The notes beneath the pieces were generated by a model. The model was given only the letters and a program-made list of their open reading frames with translations, was not told the DNA's origin and did not search any database. DNA of 64,000 nucleotides, taken from positions 26,736 through 90,735 of the forward strand of contig JAGVSM010003014.1 of assembly GCA_022494885.1 (NCBI GenBank), written 5' to 3'. The stretch comes from Micrasema longulum (Eukaryota; Arthropoda; Insecta; Trichoptera; Brachycentridae). Shown in pieces: positions 1-12,814 of this stretch (positions within the stretch are counted from its first letter, which is position 1; every line of letters starts with the position of its first letter). The translations under genes and the position numbers were made by a program.

Positions 1-80
1 TCGGTCGCTTGCCGGACCCTAAGGTACCAGGTGGGTTCGGTCTTTACCCTGTGGGAACCCTAACGAGAAAACAACACAAT
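1..80. other. GC-rich left edge, unassigned
   Basis: The first 60 bp are much richer in GC than what follows; accag|gtgggt could be a splice donor of an upstream exon, or this may be the end of a SINE. Too short to decide. Confidence 0.2.
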
Positions 81-1490
81 GACAGCGCTTTGCCGGTAAA
101 TATTACTTAACTAAATTAAAATCATAGAATTAAGAATAGTCCAGAAAGAGCGTAGAATCATATTTGAATACATCGGACTGTGTCCAATAATCCCCCTACC
201 ATGCCCTATTTTCACCGCGCGCATTCTTGATGTCGCCGCGTAATGTTGCTTAATGGGAAAAAAAATTATCATAACACAAATGTGAGGTACAAAAAAAGCA
301 ATCTTTTAATTTTTATAAAATTTTATTGTGCACGCGTAAACATTGATTGACACAACAGAGTAGATAAGTAAAGGGTCATTTAATAAGAGTAATTGAATTA
401 TTGAACTTTGAACTTAAAATAAAAAACAAATTTTATTTTACATAAAACGGATATTTTTATATCATGTTGAACAATATTTTATGTTTTAAAGACGATGATC
501 GTTCAAATGTCCCCCACGGCGTTGTTTAATCCGAGGTCTAATTTTCATTCGTTCTTACATTGGATGAGCAAAGTAGGGTAAAAAAATGAACTACCCTGGC
601 AACACTAACGAAATTTCCATTTTGTTTCTTCGACAATCTGATAGATGGAAAAATAATTCAATTTTTAAGTAATGCATTTGATATTTAAACATTCGTTTGC
701 TAATTACACATGAAATGTGATACCATCCTGTTTTTTTAAGCAGTATTTCTACACTTTAAAGGGATCCAACACGGCATTGTTGAATTCAAATCAGGAGTTG
801 CGTACTGAGCGACGCTTACAAAAAAAATAATAGGTCAAAATGTAAACCTACTCATTTATGAGTAGTTTAGTCGCCTTCTGTTTGATGTGAAATTTTGTAT
901 TTAAAATATCGAAATAGGAAAAGAGTAGGTAAGTCAACAATTTAATAAAAAATTCAACATATCATGTTGATTAAATGGGACAAGTTATTGAACCGGATAG
1001 TTTATTGAAGTATTTTGGCAAAATCGATTAAATCCCTTAACGAGTTTTTCAAACGAAACACCTGAAATCCGTTATTTGGTTAGGGCGCTTATTTGAAACC
1101 CCTACTCAAGTTTAAATAAGACATTCACAGTAATTATTACATTTATGCTAGTGACTCCATACGGGTTAATGAAATTTTACTGTCTCGCGTGCACTGAATG
1201 TTAAAAAGTTAGTTTACTGAAATCGCTAGAGAAAATCAGCCATTAGCGACTAAAGAGCAAGCTATTATTGGGGTCCTGTCATAATCTTTACTTTCTAAGT
1301 GTGCTAACCGCGTATTACTTTCACAAGATTATGGCAGGGTTAATACTTTGAGAAAGTTTCAGGGAATGCTGTTTAGAGATGGGAATAATCAGTTATCAAG
1401 TTAGAAATTGAATTCTTTATATTTCTAAATCTGAATAATTTGTCTGTTTTTGCTACCATTCAATCATTATTAAATATTAAATAGCATATA
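81..1490. other. No gene seen
   Basis: AT-rich, stops in all frames, no recognised repeat. Confidence 0.5.
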
Positions 1491-1496
1491 CTCAAT

Positions 1497-1543
1497 TTAT
1501 CGGTTTTTGTGTATTTGTATTATTATTACACAAAAACCGATAA
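1497..1543. repeat. 17-bp stem, 13-nt loop hairpin
   Basis: ttatcggtttttgtgta pairs perfectly with tacacaaaaaccgataa. Followed by T-rich sequence; no adjacent gene to regulate. Confidence 0.6.
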
Positions 1544-1549
1544 TTTTTT

Positions 1550-2360
1550 TTTTTATCTTGATGTATTTGTTTATTTGAAAAGTATATTTTGTGCATTGTT
1601 TAGTAAATAACAGCATTAATCTATATTGTTCCTGGCCGATTACCTTACTTTTCCATTTTTCCCTTAATCTATCATTGTGATACCTATCTTACATCAAGAA
1701 AAATATTTGTATTCCGAACAAAACAAACAAAAATTTTGGCAATTCCATTAGATTGCATATTTTTTTTGGATTCATCGGGCGACTTTGTAAAGTTATCGTA
1801 AACAGTTATATAACTCATAGTGCATTTAATCATCTAGTGCCCGAAATTGGAGAACATTCACATCGTACCAAAGGTAGATTCCTTTCTTCAAATATTTCTA
1901 ACCTTTTACAAAACTTAATTTTTTTCGCTTCCGTCCGCTTTTCTATAACATGCATATAACATAAAATAGTAACGTATCGCATACTCTATAAAACCTAGAG
2001 CTCTGGGTTCAGTTCGGATACAACATAATGGAAACTGGAAGCATACACATCATTCGAAAATATGTTTTTTAAATGATATCAACTTCATAACACCATCTGA
2101 ACAACATGCAGCGTTGTGTGTGCACCATTTTGTGATTAATAATAAATAAATGTATTTAATGTCTCGCAGCAGTTTCCTGCAATGGTCTTTTCCCCTAGAC
2201 ATAATCTAATTTTTCATAATTCTCCCAAAAATGGTTTTTGTTTTGGTGATCTTAATATGTTCGTTCAGATATATATGTTCAAATATTGATTGACAGTGAA
2301 GGAGCTATTTGAGAATATGGATTTTTTAGCTATTAAAGCAACTTTCGATGCCAACTAACT
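1550..2360. other. No gene seen
   Basis: AT-rich. A 68-codon frame near 1,753 has no family resemblance. Confidence 0.5.
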
Positions 2361-2361
2361 G

Positions 2362-2622
2362 TTAAGCAGTCGCAATACGGTTGGTTAGATCATATACTGC
2401 GGATGCCCCGCCCCCTACGCTTTTCTTAAAAATTCTTCCGTCCTGGACGTTCACTGCTGACTTTCGTTTGGCAATCCTTGTCGAAACTACGGGACTTAAA
2501 CCTGAACCGATGTTAATAGCTGCCAAAAAAAACCCGGGAGGCTGTCTGCTGACACTATATGATCCGACAATGGAACTTTCGTCAAATGATGATGACGCGT
2601 TAAATTGTTTTTGATTTTTCAT
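2362..2622 (-). other. Unrecognised open stretch, open on both strands
   Basis: The minus strand gives 86 codons (SVSRQPPGFFLAAINIGSGL and GRIFKKSVGGGASAVYDLTN among them), and the + strand is also open for 77 codons. GC is clearly higher than in the flanks. It has no family match I can name; it could be a fragment of a retrocopy, a transposon or an exon. No convincing promoter or splice context. Confidence 0.3.
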
Positions 2623-3394
2623 TGCCTGATATAATAGATCAATTTACATAATGCATCACACTTACCATTACCATTCTGTCTAAAATGCATTTTAAACATC
2701 CACATTTATGTCTGTCAAGTACTGAATTTACATTTTTTATACTGGTAACTCATATAAGACTGAAAATATCCCGTTCCTACCTAAATACTTCCTAATTCAA
2801 GTTGTTGTTCTACCGTCCTGTGAGCAAGTCACATTATGAAAAGTGTCTCTCTGATAAATCTTTATCGTATCCTGCGTCTGCATACTTTGGACAAAGTGAA
2901 GGTAATATTATATAAACAATCTAAAATAAACATGTCATCATCATCTACACGATACCGGTATCCGTGCAAATAGCAAAAGTAAAGTGCTTCATGAAAAAAA
3001 CAATCGAGAGAACTTTAAAGTGAGTAAACAATTTCCATACAGTCCACAGTATTATAATTTCCGCTGTTATCAGTATACAATGCCTGAAAGATATTGAGCT
3101 GACCGTACAATGCCTTTATTGGGAGAAATACATTCTCAAATTCCAATAATTGTTGTTTCTCAAGCATCTTTGAGACGCCATCTGTTAATAATTTTGAAGT
3201 AAATAGAATTATCAGTGATGTTTTTGCAAGCGAATTGTTCTTTTAACACATAATTTTTATAAACTCTTTTTATCTATTAAAAAACATCCATTTAATTCGA
3301 GTATATCACAAAACTCTTTGTAACATACATTTTGCCGTTAATAATAACTAACAATAATGTTATTAATATTTAAAGCATTAACTTTGTGGTTAAA

Positions 3395-3803
3395 CAGTTT
3401 ACTAAATGTTATTAAATATTTGCATATAACCACTTACCGACTTTTCTATGTCTACCGGTTTCGAGACGTACCCGTCTCTTTGTCAGGACACCAATTAAAC
3501 CAACATGCAAACCAACATGCAAAACCCACTATACACCTTCACCATAGTTGAACAACAAGAGAAACAAGATAATATTTTCATAATTTAATCAGTGCACGTT
3601 TGTCCTAATCAGTGCATGTTCTTATTAAAGTGCGTGTCGTGTTGATTTTATATTTTTGTGCAACAACTATAGTGAAAGTGTATAGTGGGTTTTGCATGTT
3701 GGTTTAATTGGTGTCCTGACGAAGACATGTACGTCTCGAAACCGGTAGACATAGAAAAGTCGGTAAGTGGTTATATACAAATATTTAATAACATTTAGTA
3801 ACA
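3395..3803. repeat. Fold-back repeat family A, complete copy
   Basis: Two inverted arms of about 150 bp (3,395-3,555 and 3,655-3,803) around an AT-rich centre. Each arm carries ctgacgaagagacgggtacg-like bases, then tctcgaaaccgg, gtagacat and gtcggtaagtggttatat. Inside the arm, GAGACG...CGTCTC makes a small hairpin between CTGA(C)GA and GAAA. Other copies are at 45,665-46,160, 56,800-57,080 and 20,445-20,535. Minus-strand reading gives the familiar spurious peptide [11 protein letters not shown]. Confidence 0.75.
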
Positions 3804-4289
3804 GTAAGGATAAATATCAATAAAATTATAATTAAAAACGAAACTAGCCAAATATTGATTATATGCCCTGTAAATGCCTAAACTTCCAAACATCATTATT
3901 AAAAATGTTATCCTTATAATACATGAAAAAACTTATTTAATATTTTCTTGCTATGTTTCTCCTTTCGCCCAGTGGTTTATTATTTTATTTGTTGTTTATG
4001 CGTTCGAATGGCCAAGGAATATTTTGATAACAGATCATCCATTATTCGATAACGTTTATAAACTGAGTAGGCGCGTCTCTATTGCACGTACATCTGTATA
4101 ATGTACATTTTGGAGACGCGAACAATTTTCCCATATTAGGGGTTGGCGAATGTAATATTATGTTGGAAACATCTGGGGTCAAACCACCAAATGTGTTGTC
4201 AGCTGGAAGATAAATTATACAATAAACTGAAGGATAATGGCTGGTTATATTCGCTACATTATCCTTTAATTAATATTTCATTTCAAAAG

Positions 4290-4350
4290 TATCGAACCTT
4301 CCGGGCGTAGGCCAAGTATCTTAGCCATTACACCACGGAGGTCACCATTA
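4290..4350 (-). mobile_element. SINE type 3 head, fragment
   Basis: Minus strand cctccgtggtgtaatggcta and ggaaggttcgatac: same head as at 38.8 kb but with the B box partly deleted. Confidence 0.5.
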
Positions 4351-4359
4351 CACCGATAT

Positions 4360-5965
4360 TGAAACAAAATATGATGTTACGTCGCCATAAACTAACAAAT
4401 CGTTTTTTTAATGGCGATGGGCCCGTATTTTTTTTTTAAATATTTTTTTAAATTAAATTATTTGTTTTTTACAATAAACATCATAAAAAAACAGAGAATT
4501 AAAAAAAAAATGCATAATTACATGTTAATAGAAAAATAGTAAACAAAAAATCCCACAAAGGCATGGCCTGTTCGTGAGTATACAAGAAAATGTTTATGAA
4601 TTTTTGCTCCTATAATAAATAATGGACAGTTATAATATTTTTGTATAGCATAAGAAAGAAAAAATAAAATATTCTGTAAAAGATATGATATTTTTTTTGT
4701 TTATAGTAATTAAAAAAGGAAATAAAAAATATTTTTAAAAAACACAAAAATATTCTTTATTATTAAAGGGCAACAAAATAAATCATAGAAAAAAAGAGTT
4801 CATATCTTTAGTTTAAATCCAGGATAGTGCATGTTTTTTAAAAGAAGGAAAATTTTGGAAATTAAAATTTTTCGTTAATTTTACATACAAAGTAAAATAA
4901 AATTTTCTGCTCGAAAAATAGAATACGTGGACAGTTTTTTTTATTCTAAACTTGTTCAATTGGTTAACGACGAAGATACTTTTATTTTTCATAAAAAAAT
5001 ACACATTTTCCTACATAAATACCGATGCTCATTTATAGCGTCTCGATATGTAGCGATGAAGATAACTTTTATAATTGCGGCCCTGGACGTTGACTGATAA
5101 GAGTTCTTCGCAGTTTAGGTCTAAACTTTTGGATGGGGATTTGACGCGAAAAGACGACAAGGAGTTGACTGCTGGCAGAGTTAAATAATGAACACAATAT
5201 CGTTATTAATCGTTAAATCCCTGTGAATAATAAGTACTGACATATATATAGTATATGTATAAATAAATAAAGTTTTTTTTTTTTTTTTTAAATTAGGATT
5301 TTAGGCCGAAGCATTCTAAACAATCTTAAAAATTTTACATCGATCGATAAGGTGGTTGACAGGTTTCCTCATTAAGGTTTAAAAAAATCTTTTTTATTTT
5401 TTTATTCATAAATTTCATAAAAAGTATCTCATAGATTTCTTTGGCCATATTTTATGTTATGACCATATTAAGCGCAACGAACTCGATTTGAATACAAGAT
5501 GAGAAAAATTCGTAATGTTTGGAGAATGTACCCCGAACCGCAGTATTTTCAGCCTGTAAAATACAGTTTTTACACCCCGTTCGACTATCTACATGGGGCG
5601 TGCCACGGCTTCCGCTTGGAATTCCATTATCCACTTGAAAGGGTTTGACGAAAATACCAATTCACTGACTGTTTTTTCGAAAAGCAATCAGCTACCGGCC
5701 TATAAGGCTGCATTAACTTCCTTTCTATTATGGTTCAGGATAGTTATGTGCATAACCTTTTGCAAAAAAAGAAATTGATTATTTGCGAAATCGATAGAGA
5801 AGATTTAGAATACCAGTTTAGGAAGGGAGAGTTAAAAAAGCCGTTCAACTTTTTGAAAAGATACAAATAAATCTTAAACACACTCGTAAAAAAAATTGTG
5901 GTGATAAAAACCTTTAAAATAACAAAAATCGCTCAAAAAAGCACAGAAACGTAATACGTAGAAAA
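4360..5965. other. No gene recognised
   Basis: AT-rich with possible LINE debris: 5,038-5,090 (cgatatgtagcgatgaagat) recurs in altered form at 33,215-33,245, and 5,460-5,700 is open in short pieces on both strands without a family I recognise. Confidence 0.4.
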
Positions 5966-5969
5966 ATAA

Positions 5970-6295
5970 GCCTGCCCATATTTGAACATCTATATTCCTT
6001 CAATTCTTTCATCTGTTGATGTTTGTGAAGTTAAAGAGCTGAAACCTTTATTTATGCGGGTGAAATTCATCTAATTGAATTATTTCACCTACATACTAGG
6101 CAACGCCTGAAAACGTTATTTTTTCAATTTCTATACTTTTTCATCGACCAGGTGGATTTATCAACAATATTTAAGGTCATACGCCCTGTAGATGCCTAGA
6201 CTTCTATATTACCTTCTCTTAAATGTTCTTCATCTCCGTTGTAATAATGTCAATATAAACAGCTCCCCAGGGAGTTGAATCCAGTCCTTTTCTAC
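5970..6295. repeat. Fold-back repeat family B, right half
   Basis: Contains ctgcccatatttgaacatc, ttctttcatctgttgatgtt, ggcaacgcctgaaaacg and ccctgtagatgcctagactt, matching the interior and right arm of the 32.2-kb copy. Confidence 0.65.
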
Positions 6296-7849
6296 AAAAA
6301 TTTGGACAAACTCAAAATATTGTTAGTAAAAAATATTTCAAAAAGGGTAGTTTTTTTGTTATTCACAATAAACCCATTTTTTTAAATTGACTTGCTGGAA
6401 ATCAAATCCGTTTTCATTCGGGACTTTGTGTTTGCGTACTTTACTACCGTTATTATTCCTGAACGGAATACGATTGATTAAATCTATTATTCAATTATCG
6501 ATGCGTTATGCTCACAACCTGTTACTCATAATTCGATTATTTTCACTTCACTAATTCTGGGTCATCTATCACCTTATCCACGATTCTTCTTCTACGCCTG
6601 ACCAATCGTACTTATTTTCATCGTCCTGTTTCAGACATCAGTTTATTGTACCAACTCGAGATGAAACTTACAAATTCAGAAGCGCACCAATAATAAATCA
6701 AGATGGTAAATCGAATATTTCGGCCGTCCCGTCTGCCTTTCATGTTTCCGGCAACGCTGAATACACATTGTTGCTGAAAATATGATACACATCTTCAAAT
6801 ATTAATATAATTAGAGTAGCTTTTTAAAAACAGCAAAACACTTTTTGATTTTCATTACCGTGTCCGGGTAGAGTATAAATATAGTGTAAGTATAACGTCC
6901 ATAAATCGATGCAACACACCAGATTATTTGACCAAAAATCTAGAGCGACGACCAAAGAAATATTTGAAAGAAAATGCTAAATGCGATTTAACATTTTCTA
7001 TTTGATATTTGAATGAGTTTTTCTACAGATATTTCTTGACGGAACAGCATTTTAATTAATTTATTTACACTTTTTATCAAAAATACAATTTGACGTTCAC
7101 TTTGCCCAGCTAACAAGGGTACATGACCCGTTACAAGCTAGGCAATTACATTCTTATATATGATAATAGTTATTAAATTAATAGAGAGCACAGATTAATA
7201 AAATATAAACTTACTTGTGTACACATTTTGATACATATACATACACACATACACATATATACACATATATATATTGAAATGATTACTTGCCATACTTGTT
7301 ATTCCTTCTTTATTTTTTCTTTTTTCTCTGCTGCCATTGGCATGTTTTTATACTTGTTATACTTTTAAACTGCTTTTAATTACTTATATTATATATGTTA
7401 ATAAAATCAATATATTGCTGCTCTTACTATAATATGTCATTAATTTTGAAGATGTTTTTTAAATTGACCTAAATTTAAATTTACTGTCTTATATTTCACT
7501 TACAGATTCTTCTCATCGTTTCTTTGAATCCCTTAAAATAAATATGTGTTTATGTTTTTCCTTTTTTAAAAAAAAATGTTATCACTATTTTATTTTATTT
7601 TTACATCTGAGTATGTTTTTCATTCTTTATTTCCATTCTTAATTCTTAATTACTCTTACAAGTTTTCTTCATTTTTAATATTATTTCCATTTGTAAATAC
7701 TCACCACAAACTACAAACCTTAAAATATATTTTTTTTTCACTTAAATTTAAATTTTTAAACAACTTTCATTTATGTTTTCTTTTTCCTTCTCTTTTTTTA
7801 TACTTTCATAATTAACCTTACATTTAGTTGCTTTTTAATATGGAAACTT
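6296..7849. other. No gene seen
   Basis: AT-rich; T-rich runs near 7,300-7,815 create a low-complexity open frame. Confidence 0.5.
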
Positions 7850-7950
7850 CACTGGTCCATTAGAATTAAGTCCAATTGTGTAAAATATTAAACTTTGTAA
7901 CTGTACTGTATGTTTCCTGAATAAAAGAAAATAAAAAAAAAATTAAAAAA
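7850..7950 (+). mobile_element. LINE 3' tail
   Basis: tactgtatgtttcctgaataaaag followed by an A-rich tract; the same ending (gactgtatgttttctgaac, AAATAAAAT) is seen at 27,900-27,945. No coding part recognised. Confidence 0.4.
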
Positions 7951-7999
7951 ATATATATACACACATATTAACATCCATATTCCTCTTTCTTTTCTAACT

Positions 8000-8345
8000 C
8001 ATATAGTGTCCATGCGGCTCGACTGTGGAATCATCTCCCATCCAAAATCAAAGGTGTTACTACATTATCTCTGTTTAAATCACGTCTCAAGAAACATCTC
8101 TTTTCTCTTCCTTAATATCTCCTCCTTTCCTTTTTCCTCTTTTTTCCTTTTTCCCATTGAGTGATAGTTTTGATTTATGGTAATTTATATACAAATTCTT
8201 TTATTTCTATTTTTATAAATCTTTAGCTTTTTAAACTTTATTTTCTATTGAATATATTCTGTAACTTAAATTATAAAAATAAAACTCTTATTTTAATGGT
8301 TGGTTGGAAGAAATTGCCAATTGCCATTCACACAAAAAGTTAAAC
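8000..8345 (+). mobile_element. LINE C-terminus and 3' UTR
   Basis: 8,000-8,116 encodes NSYSVHAARLWNHLPSKIKG and LFKSRLKKHLFSLP-stop, a standard Jockey/CR1 ORF2 ending. The 3' UTR follows up to gttggttggaagaaattgcc and an A-rich end. Too short to appear as an ATG-initiated frame. Confidence 0.75.
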
Positions 8346-8559
8346 AAATAAATACAAAGTAAAAAACAATTTTAAAAATTAAAACGTATTTAAATTTTAT
8401 GAAAACTATAACAGGGGACGCTGATTGGTAGTTCCTTCGAAAGCCAGGTAATTATTCCCTACAGTTAGTAGGGAAATATCACATACTACGAATACCGATA
8501 AACTTAATTATTACATTTTTAATAAACTTTTGTTTTTAATTTTGTATAAAATTTTCGGC

Positions 8560-8818
8560 ATCGTAGCGCAATGGTCAGCGCGTTTGCCTACCATGCAAGA
8601 GGTCTTAAGTTTGATTCTCGACATGGTTGACATGAAATATTTATTTAAAAGGGTGTTTTTACACTAGAATATTTTATAGTCCCTGGACTGGTACCTGAAG
8701 CGTAAGACTGGTCGTCTTACCTTCATGTAACAAAAATTATCAATACACCCTGCGGTTGGTGTATCAATGCAGCGCTCTATGCACTATTAGGTCCGAAAAG
8801 GGAATGATGATGATGATA
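8560..8818 (+). mobile_element. tRNA-derived SINE (type 1) with (GAT)n tail
   Basis: The head has a pol III A box (tagcgcaatggtcagcgcg) and B box (gtttgattctc). The body contains ccctggactggtacctg and ggttggtgtatcaatgcagc, and the end is gatgatgatga. Related copies are at 35,080-35,365 and, partially, 15,150-15,300. Confidence 0.75.
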
Positions 8819-8875
8819 TAATTCTTAGATTCAGTATAATTCCTTAGAATAGGTCTATGTACTTGTAATTTTTTA

Positions 8876-8990
8876 AAACTGAACGGTTTGGGTAGGTAGG
8901 AAGAAATTGCCTCCAGGCAATATGCCCGCCCTTATATGTATGTATATTGTATATGTATATAAAGTGTTAAATAAATAACTAAACCAGCGA
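8876..8990 (+). mobile_element. LINE 3' tail
   Basis: Carries gaacggtttgggtaggtagg and ccaggcaatatgcccgccc and ends in TAAATAAATAA; a + copy of the tail at 27,905-28,025. It abuts a family B fold-back fragment. Confidence 0.55.
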
Positions 8991-9080
8991 ATGACAGATC
9001 ATAAGCCCTGTAGATGCCTAAACTTTTATATTACCTTCTCTAAAATGTTCTTTATCGCTGTTGTAATATGTTGATAATTC

Positions 9081-10620
9081 ATAGCATCTTCACCGTACAT
9101 TATTTTTCAGCTTTTTTAGATGTATTCCCTTGATTGATCGCAAACAGAAGGAAGTGTCGAAAATGCTCACTCTCGTCTATTTGACATTCCGTTTTGAAGG
9201 CTTGTAATAAAATAAAATATATATTTAACGTAAAAGCAAACACAATATCTTGTAGAAAAGAACATTTTCTTTTGAATGACCCACAACCTTTACCATTTTG
9301 TTTTGGTACTGATGTTTCAATTTGGGAACAACTTATGTTATCGCTTATATTTATACTTTTACAATTTTGTATTTTACACTAAGTTTACAATAAGTATAAT
9401 AAACATCCCTTAAATTAGTCGTTTATAGTTAATAAAATATGAAAATAAAAACGTATTTAATCTAATTTACTTAATTATCATCGTAAACACAATAAGAAAA
9501 ATAAACTTTAATACATAATCATAAAAAAACGTAATAAATTAATATAAATTTGCAGACAAAATTTCATAATCAAGAAACAATTTTTTACATATTTGGCTTA
9601 ATCCACTTATCGATCCGTGCGCAACCCACCTCCACTGTTCATTTCTTAATACCAATTTTATATTGAGAGTACTTACTAGTTGTCTTTATGGACAATGGAA
9701 GTAGATTGTATACTTTAACAAAGTAGTAGTCAGTTGTTTTTCCAGCATCAGGGTGGAGTATCTAGTAACTCTTGTGTTTATTTAATGAGTTATGGAAAGT
9801 AGAGAGTAATGTCTGTGTGCGTACAGTAACAGAGCTTTAAAATAAAGTTGTTTTGCATACTAACATAATTAAAATAATTGGATGAAAAGTTAAAGCTTGA
9901 GATATAAATAATAGCCAATATTTGTATCTAAAACCGTACGTTTCTAAACGTTTTCCCATATCACGGTCGATTTGTCCGTTAAATAATGAAGGGGTTGTTT
10001 TGTTAATGTGGTTCAAGAGTGCCCACTTTTTGTTGCTCAAGCGTACAATACATATTAAATGAAGAAAGAAGCGATTTCAGTGAAAAATAGACATTCGGAA
10101 TATGGCGAAATAAATGACAAATGGCTCGTGTGTTTGGACATTATTGTGAAATATAGAAATGGAGTTTCGTGCGTTGAATTTCGTACCACAGACAAGAAAA
10201 ACGAATGAATACCACCTCTGGAAGGGATTCATGGTTGATGTTTTATTTCAGGAATATTTGGAGGAAAGAAGTACAATACTCAAGAATGTATTATTTTCTA
10301 ATTTTTTCTATTCCGTATTCATAAATGGGTTTGCTTCATCTTTTAAATACATAACACAGCGTGTTTTAGATATTTTTTGTTTGGAAATAGGTATGAATCA
10401 GAAATTTACAAGAGAGGATGCATGACACCTTCATTTGTTGATAACAATGGCGGAAAAACTCATTTTCACCCGGATGTGGGGCGAAAAATAGCGGAAAGCA
10501 AAGTCCTAGGGCTTCCATAATATTAATTAGCGGAGTGGACTGTATTTAATTTTAATTAAAGAAGGGAGGTCCTTCGGTATGCGGTATGTAGTGTAAATCA
10601 GTCACAATCCCAACAAATGA
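9081..10620. other. No gene recognised
   Basis: AT-rich. An 88-codon frame at 10,159-10,425 has no recognisable domain. Confidence 0.4.
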
Positions 10621-10621
10621 G

Positions 10622-10930
10622 ATGGATAAGGAATGGAGACCACTAACCTTATCGTCGTCCTTGATTGCTGTGGTCCAACAGGTCGCTTGCGAGCGGCACC
10701 AACACGAAGGCAGGTACCGTGGTGGAACTCAACACTGGTGGTTGGCAGAAACAAAGTCTATGATGCGGCTCACGTTCAACGAAATAAACTCGCGATTCAT
10801 GACACGAGGTATTAATGTGGTGGGTGATCAAAGGAAACTGAGGTGGGGAGTCAACAGTAGTTGCGGCTACAAAGTATGTAGAAGTTGTGATAATACTTGA
10901 CCAATGCATACTCACATAATTCGCAACCAA
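10622..10930 (+). mobile_element. LINE ORF2 linker fragment (I/R1-like)
   Basis: The frame at 10,633-10,815 contains QVPWWNSTLVVGRNKVYDAA, which resembles the PWWN-x-EL-x-x-x-R-x-x-V linker between endonuclease and RT of I/R1-type LINEs. The surrounding frames are broken. The stretch is noticeably richer in GC than its flanks. Open frames on the other two strands or frames are shadows. Confidence 0.5.
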
Positions 10931-11089
10931 ACAATTAAAATGTTCTTGCGTGCTTCACCCCAAAAATATTTATTATTCTTGTTAGTTGCTTGTTAACAAC
11001 CTTTTGAAAAATACCCCAATGGTACTTAAGAATTATGTAATGCGATATTTTCTCCATCAATTTATTTATTTATTTTTTTGTAAATAATG

Positions 11090-11470
11090 TCAATTGAACA
11101 TTGGTGAGCTTATTGTCAAATGGCAATTTTTTCCAACCAATCTCTAAAATAAAAGTTTTGTTTTTATTCAAGCAACAAGACTTATTCAATAGAAAATTAA
11201 AATTTAAAAAAAGCTAAAGAAATCCAAAAATAGAAATAACTGCATTTGTTTACAAAATTACCTTAAGTCAATACTATTACTTAATGGGGAAAAAATAATT
11301 AAGAAGAAAGGGGAAAGGAGGTGAGATTAAGAAAAAAAAGGGGGGTGTTCTTCTTCTGACGTGATTTAAACAGAGATACTGTAGTAACATATTTGATAGT
11401 GAATGGGAGATGATTCCACAGCCAAGCCGCATGGACACTTTATGAGTTAAAGAAGAAAGAGGAATTGAGG
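11090..11470 (-). mobile_element. Same LINE as at 8.0 kb, inverted copy
   Basis: Reverse complement of the 8.0-kb tail: minus-strand bases 11,460-11,340 give HAAWLWNHLP-like residues, and 11,100-11,165 give the gattggttggaaaaaattgcc 3' UTR end. Confidence 0.7.
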
Positions 11471-11699
11471 ATGGGTATTAAGATGGTACTTTTTGCTTTT
11501 TAACGAGGAGGTTGAATGAACTGATAAGCGTTGAAATTTACTACGGAGGTACCATATATCCAACCGAAAGTTTAGTTTAAATACTAATTAGTATTTGAAA
11601 CTCTATAATTTTATTTACTTTGTAAATAAATCGCTATTTATGATTTCAGACTACTCAGAATTTCATTTATTTAATAAATTTTTCACGTCCATAAGAGTC

Positions 11700-12330
11700 A
11701 TATGAAACACGAGTATAGTGATGCCCCATTTCTGTTGCAATCAATTTATTTTCATGTTCCAAACCGTGTCACTAGAAGTCAAAATTTGCTATATATCAAA
11801 TCTTCTATGAGCAACTTTTTGTATGCCCCAACGTCCAGAATGTGTAGATTAGTCGATTCGTCACATAACTTGAAATGCATTCGGATAGATCTTCTGGCTT
11901 TTAATTGATCTTTTCGCCATAAACACAGCGAGGGATGAAAATAAATTGACTTGGCCAATCTCGAAAGCTTGTATGTTGATCATGTTCTTGAATATGTTGT
12001 ATCGCATTATTTTATTGCCTTTGTTTGTCTTTGCAACATAATTTTATTTTCTTTTTGTTCAGTTTCTTGTGCATTTGTTTCTTCATTTAACCGTTGCAGT
12101 TGGCTCAGGCCAAATATGTAATAAATCGATATAAACAACATATTTTTATATTACACTACGAAGCCGACATAAATGTTCGATGCAGTATAAAGAAATGAAA
12201 GAAAGAACTGTGTTCAGATGTACAGTCAGTGTAGAAAAATATAAAGAAATAAAGTTTGTATGCTGTGAAAGAGGGAAAAAATTGTATGAATTATAAAAAA
12301 TTAAAAAGTTAAATAAACAACAAAACTCAA
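11700..12330 (+). mobile_element. Jockey-like LINE C-terminus and 3' UTR
   Basis: The frame at 11,702-11,908 contains YFHVPNRVTRSQNLLYIKSS and APTSRMCRLV, matching the VP-x-R-x-TR...P-x-SR-x-CRL end of Jockey-like ORF2. The 3' UTR follows, with gttggctcaggccaaatatg and an AATAAA-type end near 12,130-12,310. Confidence 0.6.
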
Positions 12331-12814
12331 AGATATGTAACTGAATAAAATTCTGCGTAAAAGTTTGAAACAGCTCATGTTAACACTAACATAAATCTTT
12401 TAAATTTTGACATTGTTGGTGGCTATCAAGTCCTACTTCTAATGTCAAGGGCAAAAATTGACTATTCCTTGTAGGAGACGCCTTGTCTATGGAATGGTGA
12501 ATACTTCGAGCGTGAAATTTAAAACTTACGCAAAAAATGTTGATCCCTTCCGAAAAGCATTCGCCTGCGACCAAATTTGATATATCTTCCAGTGAAAGTT
12601 ACTTAATCAGAAAAAAATATCGAGTGACAGTGATTTACAGCTTTGATTCACTAAAGTTATAAAGTGACATATTTAAATTATTCACATGACAAAATATAAC
12701 ATCGTTCTTTGAACCAAGTGGATACACATGAAAAAACTTCCAACACTTTACGCGCATATAAAAAACATGATAAAGGTTTATTTATTTTTAAAAAAGATAT
12801 AGAAGCGTTCTTAT

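Noticed and set aside
3481..3520. CRISPR-like short tandem repeat (aaccaacatgc)
   Set aside because: Only two direct copies, in a eukaryotic fold-back repeat.
7576..7815. 79-codon + strand ORF
   Set aside because: Phe/Leu/Ser-rich product of T-rich low-complexity DNA.
10159..10425. 88-codon + strand ORF as a possible extracellular cyclase exon
   Set aside because: No receptor-domain motifs, and splice sites do not give a phase-compatible exon.
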